The notes under the pieces are model-generated. The model did not search any database, was not told the origin of the DNA, and worked only from the letters and a program-made list of their open reading frames with translations. A DNA stretch of 64,000 nt from Platerodrilus igneus (taxonomy: Eukaryota > Arthropoda > Insecta > Coleoptera > Lycidae). The translations under genes and the position numbers were made by a program. Shown piece by piece: positions 44,128 through 56,560 of this stretch; positions within the stretch are counted from its first letter, which is position 1; each line of letters opens with the position of its first letter. The stretch is from contig JARFIW010001177.1 of the NCBI GenBank assembly GCA_036346225.1, positions 94,501 to 158,500 of the forward strand, in the 5' to 3' direction.

Positions 44128-45957
44128 ATAAAAAAAAATGGCCACCTCTTAACCACAAAAATGAATAAAAATTTTAAATTGGTATATCGACAACTAAGTT
44201 GTTAGTTATCATCAGTAGAAAAAGTAATCTACCGCATAAAAAGCTGCTCTGGAACATTCCTGGAAATATTTTTCTTTCCACATTGGCTGGTGATCCCCAC
44301 AACAAAAGAAAATTGTAACCCTATATCTAACATCCACTTAATTACCTACGAAATTGCTCAAGCGCACCCAAACACGCTTTGCATTCTCACTAAGCAATCC
44401 TGATGAAGCTATGCACCCCTATCAGTATTTAAGAGGACCTTTCTGTGTTTAATTAGTATCAATTTAATGCATTTAAAGAGGAAGCATTATCGTCTGTTTT
44501 AAAAGTTTGATGTTTTTTAGTTTAACAGAGTGCCTGTTTTCAAGAATATGCTTGACGGATTGAGATCTTTTGTAGTTACCACATTTAAAATAAACGATTT
44601 GCTATTTAAATTTAATTTGTGGTTAGGGATTAAAATTACAGTGCACTTTTATATTGGTTTATAGCGTTCCTATTTATCATTTCTTTTAGACTTCCCGGTC
44701 TTCGGAACTTAATAGATAACGTAGCATATTTCTAAAGCGCTGTGAAGTGTAATATGTTTTCCAAATTTTATTAATGTTAAAGTTAGTAATAATTGTAAAC
44801 GTAGTAACACAACAATGAAATTTGCAAAAGTTAAATGGTTAAATATAGACAGCAGCTGTCTGTATAATAAACGTAATTTGGAACTGAAAGCGTAGAAATT
44901 GCAGTCCTTTAAGCACAATTTAACCGAATTGGGTTTCCAAGAGTAGAGTATCTCCAGAATTTCATTCAAAATTAACAACCGTAAGATGTTGACAAAATTA
45001 ATAGTCAAAACCACAAGTTAATTCATATACCATAATTAGATATTTCTTAGTATTAGGTTCACAATTCATTTTTGTTATGGCATTCACTGGCCTACGTGGT
45101 AAAGACGATTACTCTTAAGGGTGCCAAACCACTTTAGCACATTTTAGGTTGGAAAGATTTGCTTCAGCCTACGTTGTAAGGATAATTTCATCAGAAGTGT
45201 TCTAGAAGAATCTTTTACACTGTCTAAGTGTTCCTACTATTGATGATCCCTGCCGAAATATATATCAAGTTTTCATAATTTTTGTGTTTAAGTGATTATA
45301 ATTACAGTATACTTTTAATTATAAGGCATACGTTAATTATAAGTTTCTGGTCTATCCCACCAAGTTTGTACAGTTTTCAGCATTTATAGAATACCTTAGC
45401 TTCTTGTTTTTATGGTAGGTTGTACAAGTCTCCTTTATATACGTACACTAAAGCACCTTTGGTTTTAATTGTTTCCATCCCAAGACTATGCATTTATTTT
45501 CCTTGTAAATTAAACATACTCCCATGTAGTATTTTTGGAATGTTAGAGAAAATAAAATTCTAATATATGATCTAGATGCATAAATTTTCTTTTGTGAAAT
45601 ACAAGAAACGTAAATATCTGCTTACAGCACATTTTCAGCCTTTTGTCTTCATGGGTGCCATTAGTAGTGTTTAACCCTGGAGCGCACGCGCCTTAAATTT
45701 CATGCGAGAACACGCATGAGAAGGAAGCTCCGTATATTGCTATGGTTGATATAGCCCTTTGAAATATTTTAAAAGAAATATCTAACTATAATTTAATAAT
45801 GTTTAAGGTATAATAAACAACACAATTCAACAATTCAAAAATAAATACATACCGTAAAATTTAACAATATGAATGAACGTTATGATACATTTAAAACTAT
45901 TATTCAAAATATAACACTAACACGCTACAAAATATGGAATGTACAATTTATCCGTCA
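44128..45957 (+). other. AT-rich region without recognised genes
   Basis: Nothing coding is recognised. At 45671 a TTAA is followed by ccctggagcgcacgcg, which looks like the end of a piggyBac-type transposon, but no matching second end or transposase was found. Confidence 0.45.
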
Positions 45958-46480
45958 GATTCCTAATATTCGTCTTCCGAGTCGTAGTCCGGGTACAATT
46001 TCTTAATGTGTTCTGTATATATATCATCATTAGGTCTTCAGTCCTGGAACTGGTTAGACGCGTACCTTCATTGTTTCCTATTCTGTGCTAACCCACACAT
46101 TTCCTTGAAATTTCCACAGTCTGCATCTTTCACTATCTATGTGCAATAGTTTGATCTAGGTCTACTTCTACCTCCTTTTGCCTATCTCTGTTTGTACTAT
46201 ATCTTACACTATTCCCCAAAAATTCCCTAGAACGTATTCTGCTCTTCTATTTCTCTTACTTTTTTCTACAGATACCTTTATTTCCGTACCATTTCCATAA
46301 ACTCTTTGTTATTAACTTTGTCTGTCCATGCTATCATTCTCATACATCTATCTGAGCACGACATTCCAAAAGACTTCTACTGCTTTTCTGTCTGCTTCTC
46401 CTACTGCCGCTATTTCATAGACATACTGTGCTGTGCTCCCACATATGCTTTCAACTATTTTCTTCTTGTCTCTATGTTTG
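45958..46480 (-). pseudogene. 3' end of a non-LTR retrotransposon (endonuclease-RT LINE)
   Basis: The minus strand has the C-terminal tail common to many insect LINE polyproteins: a segment like AAVGEADRKAVEVFW, DRQS..QRVYGNGTE, RNRRAEYVLGNF, then CGLAQNRKQ.RYASNQFQD, in broken frames. In intact elements this region reads TWTDxVxNEEVLxRV, KRRAEYVGHxLR and AQNRxxWR. The clade is uncertain. After the terminal NQFQD come some 25 more codons (DDIYTEHIKKLYPDYDSEDE) then no coding. The gap to the hAT element (46481-46783) shows nothing. Confidence 0.55.
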
Positions 46481-46783
46481 TTGTCCTCGAAATCATGTAA
46501 TCATACCATCACAAAGTGTATCCCTTGTTCTGCAGAACTGTTTACCCTCAATGGATATTTTTAAAAAGCAACATTATTTACAAGCACTAAATATCAGATT
46601 TTTTTATTGCAAATGCTACCATATTTATAGAAGAAATTAAAAAAAAAGTATTAGATAGACAATAATTTTTTCCGTAAATTGTTTTACAAATGCCATTTTT
46701 TTAGAAGATAACTTTATGTACAGTATAATATTTCAATACACAATACATGATACAAAACATTTAAAATATAGACAAAGTACAAT

Positions 46784-49330
46784 TTACAACGCTACTTTTC
46801 TAGTTTTCTTCTCAGCAAAGTCACGAATTATGTCGCTAAAATCAAGCATTCGGACCATGTCGCTCTCAAGGCTAAGGTGTGTCAGTGATGAGAGACGATC
46901 CAATGTCAATGATGTACGAAATCTATTTATAATAAATTTCATTTTTGAAAATGATCGTTCTGATGTGCAGTTTGTTATTTTTAAAATTAGATATATACAT
47001 AAAATTACTTCAAGATTAGGAAAAATACACTTCAAGTTATTTGAAATGATGTATTTATAGAAAAAAATCTCTTTTCCGGTTGTGCATCCATTCATATGAT
47101 TTTGAATTATAAAGGAAAACTGTATAACCTCATTTTCTAGAGACAATTCTAAGTCATTGCTGTATGTCTTTACTGCATTTTGTGCAGCGATTTTGAGCTC
47201 AGGCGCATTCATCTCATTTAATCGTTCTAGAAATCCAAATAAATTCGAAAGCTCTGAATACCCCTTCAATCTCTCTGATAAAGTTGCTACAAGTTGGTCA
47301 ATTATTGGAGTAAAATTTTCTGTTCAAAATTTGTGTTTTCTTGACAAATCTACCTCCCCCAATTTGCCATAATCAAGAGGTTCAAGACGTAAGTTTCGCT
47401 TACGCCGTCGACAAGTAGAGTAGTTCTGTTCGCCTGATAACGTTTTGGTCATGTCCTCATACTTATCGAAGCAGTTTCGGTTTATCTAAATTCTATCGGC
47501 AAACGAATTTAGCGACTCGATACCTTGGTTTAAGGATATTGTAGCACTTTGTAAATAAACACTAGTAGCATTGATCCTTTCGAGAATGTCAAACCAAAAG
47601 TCACTATAAATGGCTACTTCCAGTCTACACATACTATCGTACAAGAATTTAACTTCATTTCGCACAGACGAATTTTCTTCCTTATCATTTGAAATTAAAA
47701 ATAAAGCATTTCCCATTGGTTCATATCCTTTGACCAAAGCCTTTGTAGCATCTACTCGACAAGACCAACGAGTTTTACTTAGAGATTTCGGGGTGCAGTT
47801 ACTTATGGATAATTTGCGATATTCTTTAGACAAAATATCATACCTATATGTTCACAAGATAAAAAACACATAAATTTTGTATGTCGTCAAAGAAACGTTC
47901 AGCTCTTGGACAAGCATTGGCGGCTTCTTTGCATACTAAGTTTAAGAAGTGTGCGCAGTGTGGTACAAAAACTGAGTGCGAACCCTTATCTCTGATTAGC
48001 GTTTGCATTCTACAATACTTGCCGCTCTTGTTGACAGCACTATCGTAGGACTGTTCACGATAATCTTCTATGGAAATTTTCTTTTCCCCAAAAAATCCAA
48101 TAATGTTTTCGCTAGGTTTGCACCGGTATGTCCTATATTAAGTAAAAATAAAAGAAACCTCTCAACTGGCATTCCATTTTCCATATACCGAATTACTACA
48201 GACAACTGATCTATGCGAGTCAAATCTGGTGTCGAATCAACTAACACCGAATAATATCTCGATAATTTGATATTTGTAATAATAACGCCGAGAACACGCT
48301 CATTCATCAGTTGTATGATCTCCTTGTAAGTTGATGAGGATAAATAATTTTTGTGGCCTGACCCTTTTCCACCAAGGAGCTTTATGTGATCTGCCAAAAA
48401 ACATCGCGTGTTGATAAAAGTTCCAAAATTCCCAGAAAATTCCCATTATGAGGTGAGCCAAATTTGCTATCCTTACCCCTCAGTGCCAGACCTTTTTCAC
48501 AAATAAACATAATTACGTTTACCACGTGCTCTAGAACTTTAATCCAATAATTTTTAACTTCTACTTTCTGTTTTTGCAATTCTTTATCTATTCATTAGAA
48601 TGTTTCGCCCCGTTTGCAAAATATAAACACACAATTTACATGATCTTTGGAAAATTTGTGCTCAGACAATCTTTCTTAAGCGTACTTTCAATTGCAAAAC
48701 CTTTCTCAAGTCAAATAAAAAGTTCTTGTATTCGACAATAATTTGCATACAAAGCAGAATAGTTTTCCTTTGTTAGGAGAGAAACACAACCACTAACGAG
48801 ATACGATTTTTTTATTAGGCAGTTTCTTAAAAAAACAAGGATTTTGTACATTTACGAATGTACCTACAAGAGCCCGTTGTATTAACTTGACAAGCTGATT
48901 TTTCCTCAAAAAGTTTAGAATTCAAATTTTGAAGTGCCTGTAATTTCTCACCACATGCTTTTGCCCGTTATTCTACTACTTTGTCAGTAGGATTTTCTTC
49001 CCCAATCCCATATCACATTTCAAAGAATTACTGCTACCAATCTGCTGATTCTCACTACATTTACTTAAATCTTGCGTGTTATCATTATTTTCGACTTTTC
49101 TGCCACTTCAGCGACTTTGTCAATTTTGACTAATTCACACTCATTTTTAGCGTTGGCAATAGATTCATTGGTCTCCTTATCATTTCCAGATTTGACCAAA
49201 AAAGTGTTAATTTTGAGAACTTTGGAAAGAGTTTTTTGACGCAATTTCTCGCACTCCTCAGCAGTCTTTCTTTTTTTGCGACCAGTTTCGTAGGTTCGTA
49301 GAAATCTATGACGATCGGACATTTTCACAT
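46784..49330 (-). pseudogene. hAT-type transposase (ZMYM1-like), broken
   Basis: On the minus strand a series of frames forms one transposase of the hAT/ZMYM1 type found in many animal genomes. N-terminus: the frame 49065-49320 (MSDRHRFLRTYETGRKKRKT) has the K/R-rich start. The frame 48068-48397 has LSRYYSVLVDSTPDLTRIDQ and DQLSVVIRYMENGMPVERFL, the first catalytic-Asp region. Beyond it are the HCAHFLNLVCKEA and RVE/WSCRVDATKALV region (47486-47833). The frame 46784-47269 holds the C-terminal dimerisation segment ERSFSKMKFIINRFRTSLT and LDRLSSLTHLSLESD. Many stops and shifts separate them. No terminal inverted repeats were identified. Confidence 0.8.
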
Positions 49331-49723
49331 GGCAACAAATAATTCGTGCGTAAACCTGAAGCAAATACATCCAAGTGAATTATATTTCATTGCGCTACAT
49401 TAGTTTTACGGAATTAATATATTATTCAATGAGTGCGCAATGAGAGTTGAATTGAATGGAGCAAACATTTGAGCTGGTATTATTGTAATAAACATTAGGC
49501 GTGAGTCGAATAAGAAAAGTAATTTCAAGTTTATATTGGGACACTGCAGCTATTCGTATATTTATCTAGAAATTTTGGCGACGTAGAAAAAGCATAGTGT
49601 TCTACTTGTTGAAATCATTTTCATCGCACGTATAAATATACACGTAGTTAAAAACTCGAAACTGACGTTACTTTTAATATTAAATCTGATTGTCTAATAT
49701 TAAAATAACATGAGTAGGTAAGT
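49331..49723 (+). other. AT-rich spacer, nothing recognised
   Basis: It lies between the hAT remnant and the fold-back repeat and contains no frame or repeat of note. Confidence 0.4.
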
Positions 49724-49930
49724 AAAGCCGGTCTGACTTCAAAACGGTGCACGCGTATGTTTTTCCATTGAAAGTTTTAATGTAACATATGCATGCACCG
49801 TTTTGAAGCCAGACCGGCTTTATATACTCTCAATGTAACATACGTGTGGACACGTTTTGAAGTCAGACCGGCTTTATATAACTTTCAATGAAACATACGT
49901 GTGTGACTTCAAAACACACGTATTCTACGT
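49724..49930 (+). repeat. Fold-back element with repeated inverted arms
   Basis: The arm aagccggtctgacttcaaaa (from 49724, 37 bp) is inverted as ttttgaagccagaccggctt (ending 49820), around a 23-bp loop. A third inverted copy ends at 49874, and an internal palindrome of acgtgtgtgacttcaaaaca lies at about 49897-49923. A related single arm (taggccggtttgacttcaaa) occurs at 50101. This looks like a MITE or fold-back transposon. Confidence 0.75.
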
Positions 49931-50640
49931 TGAAAAAATGTAAGTGCGTGCAGAGAAAATGTGAAGCTGTTTTGAATTCGGTTCTATAGCGAGAAGTTAT
50001 AAAGTAGGTCAGATGCAAAATATCGCTTCTAAGTCAATTGTATTTAATTAAAGTGGAATTTGATTTGTTTTTAATTTTGTTTAGAGGCTGCAGATACACA
50101 TAGGCCGGTTTGACTTCAAAGTGTCATGATGAAGCGGTGCGACGGACGGGCGCCGAGCGGTCGGCGGTGTTGACTTTGACCAACAGAGGGGGTCAACTAT
50201 CTCAATATAACCTTTTTTGTGCCTGTGGAAGAAAACACTTAGCTTTCCTTGCTCTGTTAATATATCCTTTTCTTAATAATTTTCGGTGGTTTCCATATTT
50301 GTTAAGTCTTTACAACTACAATTTTATGATAAATATAAAAATAAAAGGAAAATGCACTATCGCAACTTGAACATAAATATACGAAATACAATTCGATATA
50401 AAAATAACCATATAAAATTCTTTGATACCAAAATAAGCATCAAAGCAAAGCATGCGTGAATAATTACAAGATTATGTTAAACCATGGACACTGAATTAAT
50501 TTGAAATTGTGTAGTACACAACTTCAATTACCGTGACTAATGCTACGCCCCGCACCTTTAGTCACAAATACATGTCACGTCACACTGAACCGTTTTCGTT
50601 TTGTTGTTGTTTTCTGTATATTATACTTGACAAATTATTC
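49931..50640 (+). other. Spacer with a GC-rich patch
   Basis: Around 50130-50190 there is an unusually GC-rich patch (gcgacggacgggcgccgagc). The rest is AT-rich. No coding supported. The right part may be the 3' end of the Penelope-like element. Confidence 0.4.
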
Positions 50641-51540
50641 TTAAATAAAGAACCAATTATTGTGGCGTCGCTGCCGCCCTCCGTGAACCGCTGCCATAGG
50701 CGCGTGCCTATAGGGCCTAGTAAGATATCCGGGCTTGGTGGTATTTCTAAGATAATGATTGTATATTAACTTATGTAGCAGTCTTTTAGAATAACTATGG
50801 TTTAATGAAGTGTCTACCAGTAGTTCTTTATTTTTCTTAATAAATTGAGTATCAGATATATGTTCGATGCGGTGACGAAGTGCCTTTACCGTGTTAATCT
50901 TGTGCTGTATAGAGTGATTGGAATACAAATTCAAATACCTTCTAGAATTCGCTGGTTTGGTGTACCAATCGAAGGTTAAAATCCTGTTTGAACCCCTGAT
51001 GACAAGAACATCGAGAAAAGGTAATTTATTATCAACTTCCAATTCATAGGTAAACCTCAAGTGTACATTGAAATTATTGAATTATTGTAATAGTCTGGTT
51101 AACAAATTGACAGGGCGAAAAGCAAATGATGTCATCAACATATTTAAAGGAAAGATATCTCATAAGGTAGTTTTGGTAAAACTGTAAACAATAGGTTGTC
51201 CATAACAATTTGAGCTATGACAAAAAAGAAGGGTGATCCCATTGAAGTTCCAAAAAGTTGGAAGTAATATTTATCTTGAAAAGCAAAATATGTATTCTTC
51301 AAAACTAAAATTAGTGGTAGCAAGAAACAAATCTACAGATATCTTTCAATGAGGTTTAATTTTGTTCCAGTTCTCTTTGATAATGGTGACGATCAAAGAT
51401 AAAAGAATATTCGCGAACAAGGAGATTACATCCAACAAAATAAGAATGCGATCATTAGACAGATGTAATTCTTTAAATTGGTGAAACAACGAGAAAGGAT
51501 CAAGTAAAATGAAAAGTTATTCTTTATTTTCTGTCAACAT
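50641..51540 (-). pseudogene. Penelope-like element reverse transcriptase, truncated
   Basis: The minus strand holds the C-terminal half of a Penelope-like RT, the class with a GIY-YIG endonuclease. The 139-codon frame 50641-51060 reads RFTYELEVDNKLPFLDVLVI, FDWYTKPANSRRYLNLYSNH and HKINTVKALRHRIEHISD, typical for the segment after the RT palm in these elements. Immediately upstream in other frames are LMRYLSFKYVDDIICFSPCQ and GTSMGSPFFFVIAQIVMDN. These are motif C (YVDD) and the motif B-like glycine-serine loop. No GIY-YIG domain is seen. It is truncated at its 5' end near 51540 and at its 3' end. Confidence 0.8.
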
Positions 51541-51711
51541 ATCTTCAGAAGTTCTATCAGAGACCTCATCTGGACCACTGTAGTTTTCGACATCAGAATA
51601 AGAATTATCGTAACTATTTTCACCATTCTCATTCATTTATTAATTTTTCTAGCATCCTTTGTACAATCCGTCGATCTCTAATATTCGCCTTAATATTTGT
51701 GTTTACATTCG

Positions 51712-52256
51712 AGTTACATATCCCCCGCTCCATATATGTATAATTAAATAGAAATTAATAAGAAACTTAAGTTAGATGCAACATTGTAATTCAAGGATAA
51801 ACAAAGAAGAGGTTAATGAAAGTTCACAAGCAAGTTGTGAGAACGGATGTGAATACATTGTATTTCAGACGTAAGTGATGCTGCAGGAACAGGTACAGAC
51901 GGTTAAGAAACCGCAATTATTAGAAATTAAGATTGTTGCATTGTATAATGAATTGAATAAAGAAATAAGCAGACATGAGCTCTGCATTTCCCACAAAAAT
52001 GTGAGAGTCAGGGACAACATAAATACCCCGGGAACCCCAAGATCATCGGTCAGTTTTGAGTATTTCAACTTTTACATAGTTGTTTGCTTAGGCTGCTCGC
52101 CCAATTTAATTGCAATTATTAGTATTTTCGACTTGGTATAAATTTGTGTAGTTTGTCAAAATTCCATATGTAATTTCTGATTAATAAATAAATTTGTTAC
52201 AAGAAGTACTGTAAGAAGACTTTTTAAAAAGGCAGTTCCAAGGCCCAAAACGTAAC
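51712..52256 (+). repeat. 5' LTR of the second errantivirus-like element
   Basis: It starts AGTTACATATCCCCC, paralleling the 13760 LTR (AGTTAAATATTCCCC), and ends cgtaac right before the primer site. A frame of 88 codons (51875-52141) inside it is fortuitous. Confidence 0.8.
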
Positions 52257-52274
52257 TGGCGCAGTCGGTAGGGT
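52257..52274 (+). promoter_or_regulatory. tRNA primer-binding site (Ser type)
   Basis: The sequence tggcgcagtcggtagggt is the classic primer site of insect errantiviruses such as 17.6 and 297, complementary to the 3' end of a serine tRNA (established for those elements). Confidence 0.85.
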
Positions 52275-53626
52275 CCAGAAGAGCACTACGAATCGAATAA
52301 TCGAAGAACTGGTGACCAAGAATTTCAATTCACAATCTGGAAGAACCAAACAAATTTGGACAAGCTACAAAAATCGACCGAGCCCAAACAAACAAACTTG
52401 GACAAGGTACAAAAATCTACCGAGCCCAAAGAAAGAAAACAGATGAAAGCGACTATAAAAATTATGTAAGCTCATTTATCCTAACTAATTTATTCTTTTA
52501 CAAATTATTGATGCTAGCTAGTAAGAAAAATTTTTATGTATGTACAAATTATTATTATCGCAATTTATATCAAGTATGAAAAGAATTTACTCATTTACTA
52601 CGAGAACATATTTTTAAACAAGAGAAACTTTTTTTTTAAATACAAGAACTACAAAGACGCATTTATATGCACAGGTTAATACGAACTATTAATACAAAAC
52701 AAAACGATTTAATTCAGCAAAACTGAAATTAAAGTATAAAAATGGAACGCACATAATTTTTACCATTTTATGTACAACAAATATTATTACCGAAAACTTA
52801 ATGTATAATTAAAACGCAATTCTTATTATAGCAATTAATTACAGGAAACGATTATTCAAAACTTAACTCCCATCAAATTCTATAAATTATACACTTCAAC
52901 ACAACAAATTGACAGAAGTGCGTAATTGCAGAAGCATTTTGTAATTTATTATTAAATTAACTTAGCGAGCAAGTTTACAAAGCAATTTCTTATACAATTA
53001 CCACCGGAAACCATCAGTGAAAAAAACAATTCAGAAAAATCCAACTCTTAGAGTATAATCAAATATTTTCAGTACAAAAGCATTTAATTGTAAAGAAACA
53101 TTTACGCAATTTATTTCAACAAAACGATTCCTTGTCACCGAGACTAAAACAACGTCATTCGGGAGACTTAAAACTTTGTAATTAGACAATTCAAGGTAAC
53201 GAGCTGTACGATTATAAAGGAGCATTGTATGCACTAATTAACAACTACTGAAACGAATATAACAACTAATTATTATAGACACTTAATTACTCAGCAGGAC
53301 TGAAATAAAAACGTACAAGTTATAACGCAATTATTGCAAAAGATTATTACCCACATAAAAACCTTTCAGAAAATTAAAACTAGCAACAACTATAACATCT
53401 GCAAAGTTTAAAAATATACAAATTCAAGGGTACCGCAATTGACTACACATTACCAATTAGAAATTCCTAAGTATAATTATAATACCGTATAACTACAGGT
53501 AAAATATAAGTAAAGCCATCCGTTAAATAACCCAAAACAAACCAAATCGAAAAATAAATCCCAATTTATACAAAAACTTGATATTAATTAGAACTGAAAG
53601 CGACCATTAAATTATTATAGCAACCA
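52275..53626 (+). other. Long AT-rich leader between primer site and gag
   Basis: 1.35 kb of sequence very rich in A without a gene. At 52340-52440 a phrase aaacaaa-ttggacaag-tacaaaaat-gaccgagccc is duplicated. Confidence 0.5.
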
Positions 53627-54725
53627 TGAGTTCAGATATAAAGATTTATCTTGAAAGTATCCCCTAATATAACGAGAGCAAGCTATAATAGGAAATTTCA
53701 TTACCGCGTGTGAAATATGTTTAAAAACCTTTTATAAACCAGGAGACAGCAAACGCAATGTTCTACTTCTACGGCTAATAAAAACGCATGCTAATTGCAT
53801 ATTTCGGCGACCAAATAAACATCAAATGTCTAGTCCGCGACTTAATAAACCTTAGAATAGAAAGTACCTAATCCCCGTATCAATTCGGAATGAAATATCA
53901 AGACGTACGGAGTTTAATTCTAACAAAACTAAAAATCGAAGAACCCGACCAAAACATCCGCTTATTAATGACAAAAATGTACAAGGAAATGGCACTAGAC
54001 ACCTACACAAACGCATTACCAGAACGGTTATCCGACAAAATAAGATTCTAACATCACCAAAATTTAGAAGAGGCAATGAATATGATCATAGAAGAAAAAA
54101 AGTCCTGTATTACCAAAATAGACTATATAACCCTAACGCAAATAAAAACTATTCACCGATAAAAACCATAAAAGCCGCGAGACAAACATGCACACAACAA
54201 AAATTTACACCATTCAACGCAAAAATGAATCAACCGCGAATTAACAACCCAAATTTTAATAACACAAATTATAACAAACAATTTAGACAATTTCCGAGAC
54301 TAACATTCAACTCAAATTTTACAAAACCCATAGTTCCACCAAGATTCAACCAACACGTAAACCAACCAAAGCAAGCATTCGGCGCAAACCCCATCCAAAA
54401 CACACCGACAATAAATAACAATAACAACCCTAACAGTTATTACAAACCAAACCCTAAGGACAACTCATCTGGTAACACCAGACAAAACACAAAAATATCA
54501 CAAATCAAACCCAATTATAATCAAAAACGAAACTTCATTTCCGAAGAACTATTCCACCAAGAAGTAGAAGAATTTAATAATGACAGAAATAATTACACAA
54601 GCGATGAACCAAATCATTTAGAAAACTATAAACGTAACGACCCATGTAAAAATTACGAAGAGAAAGACCAGGAAAATGCGAGCTCAAATTTTCAGATAGA
54701 CCGATTTATAAACGACCAAACATAA
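53627..54725 (+). pseudogene. gag of the second errantivirus-like element, broken
   Basis: It starts MSSDIKIYLESIP and is broken soon after, then runs through FGMKYQDVRSLILTKLKIEE, NALPERLSDKIRF and NLEEAMNMIIEE. The last part is a 166-codon open frame (54225-54725) that is very rich in Asn, Pro, Gln and Lys (nucleocapsid region lacking CCHC) and ends in the acidic RNFISEELFHQEVEEFNN and FQIDRFINDQT. The matching protein segment of the other copy is at 19.08-19.42 kb. Confidence 0.8.
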
Positions 54726-54754
54726 TTAATTTAAATAATATCAATCAACAAATA

Positions 54755-55220
54755 TTGCCATACATAGAAATACCCCATGCAGAACTTAAATTATTAATGG
54801 ATACCGGATCTTCAAAAACACTAATTAGCTCCAAAACCGTAAAAAAACATTATTTAGATTTTATAGAGAAAGAACCCATTAAAATTAAAACAGCCCATCA
54901 AACGACATTACATCAATTCATAGCGAACATACCTCTACTAAAAACTTTCAACGTAAAAATGATACATAAATTTTGCATTTTTGAATTTAACGATTAATAT
55001 GGCTGACTAATAGGAATGGACCTTCTAAGAAAATTAGGAGCAAACATCGATATAAGAAACAGCTTATTGAGAACAAAAAACACGGACAAATCTTCATTAA
55101 ATTCCAAAATAGTAATACCCAAACCGAGCGAAAATACACCATAGAACCCCGGACAGGATACAATTAAAAATTTTAGTAAATTCAAAAACGACGTAGGCAT
55201 CATAAACCACATGTCATTCC
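54755..55220 (+). pseudogene. Aspartic protease of the second errantivirus-like element
   Basis: The open frame 54755-54997 has the active-site motif in AELKLLMDTGSSKTLISSKT and continues to KMIHKFCIFEFND. The C-terminal segment LIGMDLLRKLGANID follows after a stop and frame change at about 55000. After 55.22 kb the linker degrades and RT is missing. Confidence 0.8.
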
Positions 55221-55389
55221 ACCCGGAGTAGATACTTCCACAGCATTAGTAAAATACACACACAAAAATAGACAATAAGAAAATATACCAAATCCAAATA
55301 ACTAAAGACGAAAACGAGGAACAAATAATTAAAATTCTAAAAGAATATACCCCCAAGATTAAACGATTTTACCTTTATTTCAACACCGA

Positions 55390-56560
55390 ATATTTCTACA
55401 AACGATTTTCAGAATTATGTATTAAATTATTTAATAACTCTGGCCCTGAACTTATTAGATGCACAAGAAAATTAATAACCTTAGACGACCTTGACGAGAT
55501 AAACGACGTAATTAGAAATCAACACGAAAGCAAAACCAACCATCGTGAAATTAATTAAACACTAAAGCAAGACGATACTACTTTAAGGATATGAAAGAGT
55601 TAGCCACAGATTTTATCAACCAATGCGAATTATGCGATAAAGCAAAATACGATAAAACACCCCCAAAAATACCCTTAATGTTAACCAAAACACCCGACAA
55701 ACCTTTCCAAAAATTACATGCCCACACTCTAGTAGTAGAAGCACAAACTTTTTAACAATTGGAGACGCATTCACCAAAATAGGTCAAGCGATACCCACCA
55801 CCACAAAAAATAGCATCGACGTAACCCAAGGATTCTTACAATATCTTACATTTTATGGCACACCCGAAACAACAACTTTAGATAATGGCAGCGAATTTAG
55901 AAACGAAACGATACAAAATACTCAAGAACTTTATAAAGTAGAAATTCATTTTATTACCGAAAATTACCCTGAATCAAACGGATTAATTGAAAAATTACAC
56001 CTAACCTTATTAGAGCAGATCAGATTACTAAGATTAACTTACAAGAAAAAGCACATCACCAATTTAATGTCATACGCACTAATCGCTTACAACAATACAA
56101 TACACTCATTAACAAATTTTACACCCCTAGAATTAACATTAGAACATTCAGTATTCCCGCAACCCTTACGACATACATTACAACAAAGAAGTATACCAAC
56201 AGTATGCTAAAAGACTATAAAGATAAACTAAAAATAACTTATGATAAGGTAAAAGATAAATTAGATAACGACAAGGAACAAACATGTTACAACAACCGCA
56301 ACTAGAATACAAACATAAATAAATTTTCAATAAGACAAACCGTATACGAGAAAAACTTCCAAAGTAAAAAACACAAAGCGCCCCCAGATATTTAGACCCG
56401 TTTAAAATCAAAAAAATATCAGACAAAAATATAGCCGTAGTAGACAACAGAAAAATACTGAAATATATTCATTTGAAAAACCTAAGACACTATGTAATTT
56501 CAGATGGACAGCCATCACCCTTGCCGTCAATCTCCACCCAGGTAGAACGGACAACGACAT
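55390..56560 (+). pseudogene. Integrase of the second errantivirus-like element, broken
   Basis: The zinc-domain start FSELCIKLFNNSGPELIRC then DEINDVIRNQHESKTNHREI matches the copy at 16.3-16.6 kb. Through later frames: QCELCDKAKYDK, IGDAFTKIGQAIP, TTLDNGSEFRNETIQN and ESNGLIEKLHLTLLEQIRLL. The DDE residues are all present here (GDAFTK, LDNG, GLIEK), unlike the minus-strand copy, but the frame is shifted and stopped. Ends around SDGQPSPLPSIS. Confidence 0.8.

Noticed and set aside
50110..50370. 86-codon frame over the GC-rich patch
   Set aside because: No homology; it starts in the GC-rich patch and runs into AT-rich DNA without any supporting feature.
51875..52141. 88-codon frame MMLQEQVQTVKKPQ
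   Set aside because: Lies within an LTR and is not conserved in the homologous LTRs.
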